From: UBA647 sp964400545
Lineage (GTDB): Bacteria > Acidobacteriota > Aminicenantia > UBA2199
NCBI GenBank assembly: GCA_964400545.1
Contig: CAYNUG010000135.1
Location: 1-5,742 of the forward strand
DNA: 5,742 nucleotides
Direction of reading: 5' to 3'
Under the pieces are notes generated by a model, which did not search any database, had not been told where the DNA came from, and was given only the letters and a program-made list of their open reading frames with translations. Within the stretch, counting starts at the first letter, position 1, and each line of letters starts with the position of its first letter. A program made the position numbers and the translations under genes. Shown here one piece after another: positions 1 to 5,742 of the stretch.

Positions 1-1065
1 CTCAACATATCCCGGATCCTGAAGAATATCATCATCATTTATGTTTAGAACACCGGATTCTTCAAGATTCAGATCTAATTCTATAAGTCTTTTCTTAAAT
101 TGTGAAAATAGTTGCTCTATATTTTTTACCGGAAGCTTCCTGAATTTCTTACCCTGGATTTTCGAACAGAATATGCAACTGTTCCTGCATCCTCTTGAAA
201 AATTCATTTCGAGTCCGTTAACTAATTCGTTTTTTTTAGAAAAGGAGAGATTAAAATTAATATTTCCAAGATCTTCTAATGTGTTTATTATTCCATAATC
301 AGATGCCAGGATTAATCCTTCCGTCTGATAAAAGAATCCGCTGTTTTTAAACAGTTTTGTAAGGTTGCCTTCATTTATGGAGTTCAGTATCTCTGGAAAT
401 ACGATTTCTCCTTCCCCTCTAACAAATAAATTGATCTCCGGAAGATGAAACATTGCACTCAAAGGGTTCAATGTTATAAAAGGTCCTCCTGCAGCATAGA
501 TCACTCCGGATTGATTGTTGTATCTTTTGATAAAGTCTTTAAACTCTAAAAAAATATCTTCAAAAAGTGTAAATCCCCACACATCCATATCAGAAGCGAA
601 GCTAATGTTCTCAGTAACTGGTAGAGATATATTGTCAACAATAACTCTGTACAAGTTTTCTGTAAGCGAGGAACCGAGGAAAAGTGGTGCAGATGTAAGA
701 CCTATTCTATTCCACCTTTTATCTGACTTGAGGAATGGTGTAGATAATGTTATTTTTTTTAATTTTTTGCTGAATTGAATTTGGAGTTTTTCAGAGAATG
801 ACCCTTCGCCGGGATCATCTTTTTCTCCGTTCAGCAGAAAGCTAATGGATCTGCCATTAACTAATCCGGAATTATTATTTTTCTGATAAAGATTCCGTTT
901 ATGATTTTTATTCAGGTCCATCTTGATAAGATCATTACTTTTTATGTCTGTAGATCGAGTTCTCATAACACGAAGAAAAATATTTAGAGCATCATTACGA
1001 GTAAATTGATCATGCTCATAACTGATAATGATTTTACCTTTTTCAAACTCCTGCATTGAAGTCAT
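1..1065 (-). CDS. B12-binding-domain radical SAM protein, 3' end outside the window
   Basis: The minus strand reads open for 355 codons from the ATG at 1065-1063 to the window edge, so this is the N-terminal part of a larger protein. Residues about 100-235 resemble the B12-binding-like domain that precedes many radical SAM cores. It has a hydrophobic strand with DVWGF, then AAGGPF (G193, G194, P195) and VRGEGE (R216-E220), as in YgiQ/TIGR03960-like proteins. The radical SAM motif follows as C293-x3-C297-x2-C300, which ligates the [4Fe-4S] cluster that cleaves S-adenosylmethionine. A later NINDDDIL stretch fits the next core strand. I see no DxHxxG cobalamin-ligand motif, so B12 may bind base-on or not at all. 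An in-frame TAG upstream limits the start. Alternatives are the ATG at 1056-1054 or later, and no clear ribosome binding site supports either. The substrate is unknown. The gene is transcribed away from the lipid operon. Family assignment is firm; function is open. Confidence 0.88.
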   Translation of the reverse strand, partial: MTSMQEFEKGKIIISYEHDQFTRNDALNIFLRVMRTRSTDIKSNDLIKMDLNKNHKRNLYQKNNNSGLVNGRSISFLLNGEKDDPGEGSFSEKLQIQFSKKLKKITLSTPFLKSDKRWNRIGLTSAPLFLGSSLTENLYRVIVDNISLPVTENISFASDMDVWGFTLFEDIFLEFKDFIKRYNNQSGVIYAAGGPFITLNPLSAMFHLPEINLFVRGEGEIVFPEILNSINEGNLTKLFKNSGFFYQTEGLILASDYGIINTLEDLGNINFNLSFSKKNELVNGLEMNFSRGCRNSCIFCSKIQGKKFRKLPVKNIEQLFSQFKKRLIELDLNLEESGVLNINDDDILQDPGYVE

Positions 1066-1101
1066 AACGGAATATATTATACACGAACTGCGTATGATTC
1101 T

Positions 1102-1131
1102 ATACTATCCGGTATCTTCAGTATTGGTCAA
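1102..1131 (-). promoter_or_regulatory. Predicted sigma70-type promoter of the radical SAM gene
   Basis: On the minus strand a -35 box TTGACC (1131-1126) is followed after 18 bp by TAGTAT (1107-1102). Transcription would begin near 1095 and give a leader of about 30 nt. A perfect TATAAT at 1081-1076 lies closer, but it has no good -35 and would leave almost no leader. Confidence 0.5.
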
Positions 1132-1139
1132 TTCTTGAC
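1127..1139. repeat. 13-bp palindrome joining the two -35 boxes
   Basis: GTCAA-TTC-TTGAC is a perfect inverted repeat with a 3-bp centre. Its arms are the inner parts of the two divergent -35 boxes. A protein bound here would block both promoters, but the symmetry may simply follow from two similar -35 boxes facing outward. Confidence 0.55.
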
Positions 1140-1163
1140 AGATAGCGGATTTTCTGATAACAT
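1135..1163 (+). promoter_or_regulatory. Predicted sigma70-type promoter of the five-gene operon
   Basis: A consensus -35 box TTGACA (1135-1140) is followed after 17 bp by TAACAT (1158-1163). TG at 1155-1156 forms an extended -10. Transcription would start near 1170, leaving about 140 nt before the first start codon. This is the best promoter-like match I found in the window. Confidence 0.6.
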
Positions 1164-1181
1164 TGCAACGATTAAAATCTA

Positions 1182-1260
1182 ATTTAATTCGAATGATTCT
1201 GATCGAATTTTATGTGAGATTGGTATTTAATTAACGGGCAATGATTGTTTTGAATTAAAT
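1182..1260 (+). repeat. Inverted repeat framing the operon leader
   Basis: ATTTAATTC at 1182-1190 is the exact reverse complement of GAATTAAAT at 1252-1260. Allowing one G-U pair, the stem extends to 12 pairs (1182-1193 with 1249-1260) around a 55-nt loop. A competing shorter hairpin pairs AATTCGA (1186-1192) with TCGAATT (1203-1209). Both are AT-rich, so stability in RNA is uncertain and chance is a real possibility. Confidence 0.4.
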
Positions 1261-1297
1261 ATATCATTTGTTTAAAAGGGTAAAAAATTTTCTTATG

Positions 1298-1305
1298 AGA
1301 GGAAG
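1298..1305 (+). promoter_or_regulatory. Shine-Dalgarno site of the first operon gene
   Basis: AGAGGAAG ends 6 nt before the ATG at 1312. It supports that start over the out-of-frame ATG at 1295. Confidence 0.7.
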
Positions 1306-1311
1306 AAAAGA

Positions 1312-2130
1312 ATGGTTAAACTGATTGGAAATTCTCTAAATTCAACAAACAAAAAAATTCTTGATAAAATGAATAAAATGGATTTCCTCTTCATTAAAAA
1401 AGAATCCCAGGCTCAATTAAGTAATGGGGCAGAGTATATTGAACTTAATGCCAGTTCTCTTCTTGATAATGAACTTCTGTTCCTTATGAGAGCTGTCGAA
1501 GTAATTGAGGAACTGGGGGGAAAGGTACTTGTAAGAAGCAGGAATATTGAAACTTTAAAAAAAATAGCAGGATTAGCCCAGAATGAGATTATTCTCGGAG
1601 ATATAGAGTTTGATAAAAGAAAAATTGATGATATCTTAAATGTTTCAAAGAACGGTAAAGTGAAGATCGTTGCTTTGATCAAGGATAACGGAAAAGCGCC
1701 TGCTTCGCCTGAGAAATCTTTGTTTATTGCTCAAACATTTGTTGATTATCTTTTGGATAGAGGTGTAGATCGAAACAATATTCTTCTGGATCCTATGATC
1801 TCATCACTTGAAGAGAATTGTGATAATGGTAAAAAATTCCTTGATACACTGGAACTGTTTAAACTTGATTTTCCGAGAGTAAGAACTATTGCCCACCTTT
1901 TAGATCTTTCAGAAGGGTTGCCTAAAAGACAGTTGATTTCAGCCCATTTTGTTTCTCTTGCCATAGAAAAAGGGTTGGATTATGTTTCGCTGAATACCCT
2001 CGAGGATTCAATCCTTCAATCTGTTATTACTACATTATCTATAATAGGGAAAGATAAAAATATGCAGAGTTATATAAGTTTCTGCCGTTCTACACGTGAG
2101 TCAAAGAAAGATTCCCAGAAAGATGAGTGA
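1312..2130 (+). CDS. Divergent pterin-binding TIM-barrel protein, methyltetrahydrofolate:corrinoid methyltransferase-like
   Basis: This 272-residue protein has the length and motif order of the pterin-binding fold shared by methyltetrahydrofolate:corrinoid/iron-sulfur methyltransferases (AcsE/MtgA type) and, more distantly, dihydropteroate synthase. Visible landmarks are GAEYIELNAS (39-48, family GAxxLDxN), LLDPMI (158-163) and EGLPKRQLI (201-209), followed by the helix that usually ends in GLD (221-223). From remembered alignment to the Moorella enzyme, the pterin-contacting residues are largely replaced: the Asp of the LDSTN motif is R75, the Asn of INST is G96, and the Asn before the GLPKR-like stretch is D198. 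Only D160 is kept. Normal methyl-tetrahydrofolate binding is therefore doubtful. The charged C-terminal tail (about 260-272) lies outside the fold. It heads the operon, has a good ribosome binding site, and overlaps the next gene by 8 bp. Fold assignment is fairly sure; catalytic activity is not. A folP call would be unsafe. Confidence 0.75.
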   Translation: MVKLIGNSLNSTNKKILDKMNKMDFLFIKKESQAQLSNGAEYIELNASSLLDNELLFLMRAVEVIEELGGKVLVRSRNIETLKKIAGLAQNEIILGDIEFDKRKIDDILNVSKNGKVKIVALIKDNGKAPASPEKSLFIAQTFVDYLLDRGVDRNNILLDPMISSLEENCDNGKKFLDTLELFKLDFPRVRTIAHLLDLSEGLPKRQLISAHFVSLAIEKGLDYVSLNTLEDSILQSVITTLSIIGKDKNMQSYISFCRSTRESKKDSQKDE

Positions 2131-2350
2131 TTACAAAATAAAAGAATATCTTTTAAATAATGATAAAGAGTTTAAAAAGCTTTACGATCTTCATCAGAAA
2201 TGTGAGAAGGAACTTGCAAATCTAAATCAAAATAGTAATATTAGTTCTGAGGAAGTTTTGAATACAAAGATCATAAAAAGAAGGAAGCTTTCTCTTAAAG
2301 ACTCAATGCAAAGAATGATCAATGCTCAAGACGTCAGTAAGAGTCGTTAG
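2123..2350 (+). CDS. DUF465/YdcH-like small helical protein
   Basis: A 75-residue, charged, probably all-helical protein. The pattern EYLLNNDKEFKKLYDLHQ, then KELANL, then a short turn (SSEE), then KRRKLSLKDSMQRMI resembles the DUF465/YdcH family: a helical hairpin beginning with an EF(R/K)xL..xH motif and ending with a KxxKLxLKD helix. The molecular role of the family is not established, so none is assigned. I place the start at the ATG at 2123, which lies inside the end of the upstream gene (ATGAGTGA, 8-bp overlap) and suggests translational coupling. A GTG at 2096 in the same frame would add nine residues that do not fit the family. A 41-bp gap follows before pssA, with no visible terminator. 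Confidence 0.75.
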   Translation: MSDYKIKEYLLNNDKEFKKLYDLHQKCEKELANLNQNSNISSEEVLNTKIIKRRKLSLKDSMQRMINAQDVSKSR

Positions 2351-2391
2351 AACCTTTGATTATTCTATTGAGATTAAACTAAGGATATTAT

Positions 2392-3165
2392 ATGAAAATG
2401 AAACGAACAAGAAGGGTCAGTATTACCAGGTTGACCAGGTTTTCCTTTTTACCGTCATTGTTTTCTCTTTTAAGTCTTTTTGCCGGATTTCTAGCAGTTC
2501 TGCAGATTTTTGAGGGCCATTTTACGAAAGCGGTATTCCTGATCATGGCCAGTGTAATCCTTGACGGACTTGATGGTACTGTCGCCAGACTAACTAAAAC
2601 AGAATCCAATTTTGGCGTTCAACTGGATTCTCTTGTAGATGCAGTGGCTTTTGGCGTTTCCACAAGTTATCTTATCTATAAATGGGGATTTACATCGGAG
2701 TTTAATCAGTTTGGAATTGTGATCGCATTTATCTTTATGAGCGCCGGAATTATACGACTGGCAAGATTCAATGTTATAAAGGAGGCTCATGTAATGCCTT
2801 CCGATATATTCATAGGTCTTCCCATCCCGATCGGTTCAATTTCAATTGCATCAATAGTTTTATATTTCAAAGAGCCTTTAAAATCACCTGAGTGGATAAT
2901 TGTTTTCTCAATTTTTGTTATACTGATTTCTTTTTTGATGATCTCTAATGTGAAATATAAAACATTTAAGAAAATCAATTCCAGGATCGGACTTAAGCTT
3001 CTTTTCATTTTTGCAATTACTATTGCACTATTAATAATGTTTCCTGGAAAGGTACTTCCATTAATTTCTGTTATTTATTGTACATCACCGATATATGTTT
3101 TTTTTGCAACTCTAATAAAAAGAAACAGAGAGAAAAAAATGAAGGTCTCTGAAACGGAAGAATAA
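2392..3165 (+). CDS. pssA: CDP-diacylglycerol--serine O-phosphatidyltransferase (phosphatidylserine synthase)
   Basis: The enzyme joins L-serine to CDP-diacylglycerol at the cytoplasmic membrane, giving phosphatidylserine and CMP. This is the entry step to phosphatidylethanolamine. The CDP-alcohol phosphatidyltransferase signature is complete: D58, then D61-G62-x2-A65-R66-x8-G75-x3-D79-x3-D83, whose aspartates bind the metal and CDP-lipid. PssA-type context is also clear: an N-terminal LPSLFSLLSLFAGFLAV segment (20-36), AGIIRLARFNV (118-128), FIGLPIPIG (140-148) and SNVKYKTFK (185-193). Several hydrophobic segments run through the protein, and the ends are basic. The 257-residue length suits the membrane-embedded type rather than the E. 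coli phospholipase D-like type. AAGGA at 2381-2385 lies 6 nt before the ATG. The decarboxylase partner (psd) is not in this window. The stop codon is 1 bp from the exporter start, so co-translation is likely. Confidence 0.93.
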   Translation: MKMKRTRRVSITRLTRFSFLPSLFSLLSLFAGFLAVLQIFEGHFTKAVFLIMASVILDGLDGTVARLTKTESNFGVQLDSLVDAVAFGVSTSYLIYKWGFTSEFNQFGIVIAFIFMSAGIIRLARFNVIKEAHVMPSDIFIGLPIPIGSISIASIVLYFKEPLKSPEWIIVFSIFVILISFLMISNVKYKTFKKINSRIGLKLLFIFAITIALLIMFPGKVLPLISVIYCTSPIYVFFATLIKRNREKKMKVSETEE

Positions 3166-3169
3166 TTTG
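3156..3169 (+). promoter_or_regulatory. Ribosome binding site and TTG start of the exporter gene
   Basis: GGAAG (3156-3160) inside the last pssA codons is followed after 6 nt by TTG at 3167. The next in-frame ATG codons fall within the first membrane helix (residues 26 and 28), so the TTG is the sensible start. Confidence 0.65.
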
Positions 3170-4972
3170 AGTAAATCTGAAGGGAGTCTTCTTTCACAGA
3201 TAAAACCGTTTAAAAACAGACTTTTTATATCTCTTTTCTTTATGCTAATGGTCTCAATATTTGTGGGAATGTTAGCTATCATAATCTGGCCCGTCATTAA
3301 TGAGATTTCCATCAAGAATAGTGGAGAATTATCAGGGAAAGGTAAAATAGTTAGAGATTTTATCCTGAATATTTTCGGGAAAGAGAGAGGTGACCTGCGT
3401 ATTATTCTTCCTCAATTATTACTCTTAACTTTTTTCGGGAATGCATTGTTCAGTTTTTTGTCTTCTTATTATATGAAAACCCTCGGGTTAAAAGTAGTGA
3501 GAAGTATACGTGATCAGCTCTATAGATCTCTAATTTATAAGTCAATAGATTTTTTGTCAAAGTCACGTACCGGAGATCTTGTATCAAGGATTTCTAATGA
3601 CATTGATAAGATTAGATTTGCAGTTTCTGAAACTGTTGCTATTTTTATTAAGGAATCTTTTACACTTCTGATCCTTCTTATTATAGTAGTATTTCTGGAT
3701 TGGCAAATGGCCCTTATTTCAATGGTCATTACTCCGGTTGCCGCACTTATACTAAAATTGTTTGGCAAAAAAGTTCATAATAAGGTGATTCAGTCTCAGG
3801 AAACAATAGGTGAACTATCTTCTTTTCTTACAGAAACCGTTGCAGGAAATAAAATTGTCAAGTCATACAATATGGAGTCCAGTGAAATAAAAAAATTTGG
3901 AGATATTAATAATAAGCACTATAAAATAAATGCTCGAATATCATTTTTATCTTCATTACCATCACCACTTATGAATATGATCGGAGGTATTGTTGCATCA
4001 GTTATTTTTACAATAGGGATGCACAGGATATCTGATGGGAAAATTGATGCCGGACAGTTTATCTCGTTTCTTGCTTCACTTTTTATGATGTACGATCCAT
4101 TAAAAAGATTATCAAAAGCACATATAGATTTCAATCAGGGCAAGGCAGGTTATGAAAGGGTAATGGCGGTTATAAGAGATGTGAATCCTATCAGGGATAT
4201 AGATGATGCTGAAGAGTTAGGACGGATCAAGGGAAGAGTAGAATTCAGGGATGTATCTTTCTCTTACGAGGAAAAGATCCCCGTCATTGAAGATATGAGT
4301 TTTATAGTAAATCCGAATGAGATGGTTGCCATTGTGGGGAAAAGTGGTTCGGGAAAAACCACCATGATGAATATCCTCTTAAGGTTTTATGATAATTCTA
4401 AAGGGAAAATTCTGGTTGACGGGATTGACATAAAGAAAGTATCAATGAGTTCATTAAGAAAAAATATCGGACTTGTCACTCAGGATGTTTTCCTTTTTAA
4501 CGATACAATAAAAAATAATATTTCATATGGAATGAATGATTTTACAGAAGAGCAGCTCGATAAAGTCTCACGGATTTCCAGAGCATCTGAATTTATAGAA
4601 AAATTACCAAAAAAATATGATACAAAAGTCGGGGAGAGGGGAGTGTTGCTTTCCAATGGCCAGAGACAGAGAATTTCAATTGCCCGGGCTCTCTTAAAAG
4701 ACCCATCGATATTGATATTTGATGAGGCCACTGCCGCCCTTGATAATGAATCAGAAAAATTGATACAGAGAGCGATGGAAGATGTAATGAAGAATAGAAC
4801 AAGTTTTATAATCGCTCACAGGTTATCTACAATTATTGAGGCAGACAGAATACTTGTCATAGAGAAAGGTAAGATAATCGAATCTGGAAATCATAGTGAA
4901 CTTATCAGGAAAAGGGGGCACTATTACTCCCTCTACAATTTGCAATTTCCTGATATGGATATTATAATGTAG
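3167..4972 (+). CDS. msbA: MsbA-type ABC exporter, probable lipid A/phospholipid flippase
   Basis: This 601-residue half-transporter fuses a membrane domain to an ATPase domain and should work as a homodimer in the inner membrane. Six hydrophobic segments are visible near residues 19-41, 78-102, 156-177, 178-199, 259-284 and 295-312. The nucleotide-binding domain (about 355-590) is complete: Y367 in the A-loop region, Walker A G391-KSGSGK-T398, Q-loop Q439, signature LSNGQ (495-499), Walker B ending in D519 with catalytic E520, and switch histidine H551 in IIAHRLST. The overall pattern resembles MsbA, which flips core-lipid A across the inner membrane. Placement directly after pssA supports a lipid substrate, but half-transporters are hard to assign and a phospholipid or drug exporter remains possible. 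The signature has Asn where LSGGQ has Gly. Translation starts at TTG, 1 bp after pssA. The next gene starts 2 bp after the stop. Confidence 0.85.
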   Translation: MSKSEGSLLSQIKPFKNRLFISLFFMLMVSIFVGMLAIIIWPVINEISIKNSGELSGKGKIVRDFILNIFGKERGDLRIILPQLLLLTFFGNALFSFLSSYYMKTLGLKVVRSIRDQLYRSLIYKSIDFLSKSRTGDLVSRISNDIDKIRFAVSETVAIFIKESFTLLILLIIVVFLDWQMALISMVITPVAALILKLFGKKVHNKVIQSQETIGELSSFLTETVAGNKIVKSYNMESSEIKKFGDINNKHYKINARISFLSSLPSPLMNMIGGIVASVIFTIGMHRISDGKIDAGQFISFLASLFMMYDPLKRLSKAHIDFNQGKAGYERVMAVIRDVNPIRDIDDAEELGRIKGRVEFRDVSFSYEEKIPVIEDMSFIVNPNEMVAIVGKSGSGKTTMMNILLRFYDNSKGKILVDGIDIKKVSMSSLRKNIGLVTQDVFLFNDTIKNNISYGMNDFTEEQLDKVSRISRASEFIEKLPKKYDTKVGERGVLLSNGQRQRISIARALLKDPSILIFDEATAALDNESEKLIQRAMEDVMKNRTSFIIAHRLSTIIEADRILVIEKGKIIESGNHSELIRKRGHYYSLYNLQFPDMDIIM

Positions 4973-4974
4973 CG

Positions 4975-5742
4975 ATGAGGAGTATGACCGGGTTCGCCCA
5001 GGGACGTTTTTCTCTTGGGAAACTTTCTATTGCGATCACCATAAAATCTTTGAACCACAGGTTCCTTGATATTTCATTTAGAGGTTCAGGGACATCTCAT
5101 GAAATTGAGAGAATGGTTAAAGATATTATGAAAGATCAGCTCCATCGCGGAAAGGTCGAAGTAGTGATCGATTTTTTTGATCTTGATGAAAATAACTGGG
5201 ACATACAATTCAATGATTATCTGCTTTCAAATATATTGGATAAATTACTTCATTTCAAGAAGAAGTATAAAAGTGACCTTTCACTATCACTTGATTCACT
5301 TCTTAAGATTCCGATGATATTTCATCTTGAACAAACCGGAAATGATCTTACTGAGAAGGACAAATCTCTTATAAAGAAAAATATAAAAAAATTATTCTCC
5401 GAGTTTATAAAAAGCAGAGAAGAAGAGGGCGAGGAGATATCAAAATCTATAAAATCCAGTTTGGATGTTCTTGATGAAAATATTTTGATCGTAGGGAAAA
5501 GAACGGCTGACATTGAGTCAGAGCTTTTTCAGAAATATAAAGAAAAGATAAAAAAATATTTAAGTGATGCAGAAATAGATGAAAAACGGATCCTTCAGGA
5601 GGCCGCGATCCTTGCTGAGAAGTCATGCGTAACAGAGGAGATCAACAGGTTGAAAACTCATTCAGGACGAATAAGAAGTATTGTGAAGAAAAACCGGAAT
5701 GATCTTCTTGGAAAAGAGCTTGATTTTCTTACACAGGAATTA
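4975..5742 (+). CDS. yicC: YicC/YloC-family endoribonuclease, 3' end outside the window
   Basis: The frame is open for 256 codons to the window edge. E. coli YicC has 287 residues, so roughly the last 30 are missing. The N-terminus MRSMTGFAQG matches the family hallmark (M)xRSMTGF, which picks the ATG at 4975 over the one at 4984. Other family marks are SLNHRFLDI (25-33), HRGKVEV (57-63), SREEEG (147-152), QEAAILAEK (208-216), EEINRLKTH (221-229) and GKELDFLTQE (246-255). YicC and its relatives have been described as endoribonucleases that cut RNA and affect small-RNA turnover; that is family knowledge, not visible here. Residue 218 is Cys where relatives I recall have Asp (ADI/RIDV-EE). The start lies 2 bp after the exporter stop. 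No strong Shine-Dalgarno precedes it, so translation is probably coupled. In many genomes yicC is followed by gmk and rpoZ, which cannot be checked here. Confidence 0.92.
   Translation, partial: MRSMTGFAQGRFSLGKLSIAITIKSLNHRFLDISFRGSGTSHEIERMVKDIMKDQLHRGKVEVVIDFFDLDENNWDIQFNDYLLSNILDKLLHFKKKYKSDLSLSLDSLLKIPMIFHLEQTGNDLTEKDKSLIKKNIKKLFSEFIKSREEEGEEISKSIKSSLDVLDENILIVGKRTADIESELFQKYKEKIKKYLSDAEIDEKRILQEAAILAEKSCVTEEINRLKTHSGRIRSIVKKNRNDLLGKELDFLTQEL

Larger units (their letters stand above)
1066..1311. other. Divergent intergenic region with promoters and AT-rich leader
   Basis: This 246-bp gap separates the minus-strand radical SAM gene from the plus-strand operon. No coding frame or RNA gene is recognisable in it. 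It holds two back-to-back promoter candidates near 1102-1163, then an AT-rich stretch from about 1170 to 1311 with several inverted repeats, and finally the Shine-Dalgarno site of the first operon gene. I could not match the leader to any riboswitch class. Confidence 0.7.

Noticed and set aside
41..778. Plus-strand open frames at 41-298 and 515-778
   Set aside because: They lie antisense to the radical SAM gene, whose minus-strand frame is continuous and carries clear motifs. Their translations look like nothing recognisable.
1076..1081. Perfect TATAAT on the minus strand
   Set aside because: It lacks a usable -35 box and would start transcription only a few bases before the start codon of the radical SAM gene.
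1245..1278. Secondary promoter candidate TTGAAT (1250-1255) with TAAAAG (1273-1278)
   Set aside because: Both boxes match only 4 of 6 consensus bases in a very AT-rich stretch. The upstream TTGACA/TAACAT pair is clearly better.
1312..2130. Calling the first operon gene folP (dihydropteroate synthase)
   Set aside because: Motif order and the GLPKR-like stretch fit the corrinoid methyltransferase branch better, and the residues shared by both families for pterin binding are mostly missing.
2351..2391. Possible terminator or internal promoter between the DUF465 gene and pssA
   Set aside because: No stem with a T-run and no convincing -35/-10 pair is present in these 41 bases.
1..5742. A new defence or mobile system
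   Set aside because: There are no transposase, integrase, nuclease-toxin, reverse transcriptase, direct-repeat array or tRNA-end signals. Five genes are recognisable metabolic, membrane or housekeeping families.

Overview
The window is about one-third G+C. It holds six protein-coding genes in two divergent transcription units, and both outermost genes run off the window edges. The organism is probably a low-GC Gram-negative bacterium. An MsbA-type exporter points to an outer membrane with lipid A, the genes carry Shine-Dalgarno sites, and the central intergenic region has sigma70-like promoter elements. The phylum cannot be fixed from the sequence. I see no RNA gene, mobile element, CRISPR array or convincing terminator.

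Left part (1-1065, minus strand): the first 355 codons of a radical SAM protein. An N-terminal B12-binding-like domain precedes the radical SAM core, and the CxxxCxxC cluster motif is intact. The rest of the core lies outside the window.

Centre (1066-1311): a 246-bp divergent intergenic region. Two predicted promoters stand back to back, and their -35 boxes form a GTCAA-TTC-TTGAC palindrome. The rightward promoter would produce a leader of about 140 nt containing AT-rich inverted repeats.

Right part (1312-5742, plus strand): a tightly packed operon-like run of five genes. The order is a divergent pterin-binding-fold protein related to corrinoid methyltransferases, a 75-residue DUF465/YdcH-like protein overlapping it by 8 bp, phosphatidylserine synthase (pssA), an MsbA-type lipid exporter (TTG start, 1 bp after pssA), and a YicC-family endoribonuclease cut off by the window end. 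pssA and msbA form a plausible membrane-lipid pair that makes and translocates lipid. The DUF465 and YicC genes look like co-transcribed housekeeping passengers.

The most unusual item is the first operon gene. Its fold and several family motifs are recognisable, but three of the four pterin-contacting positions I can align are replaced. It may therefore be a non-catalytic or repurposed member of the family.
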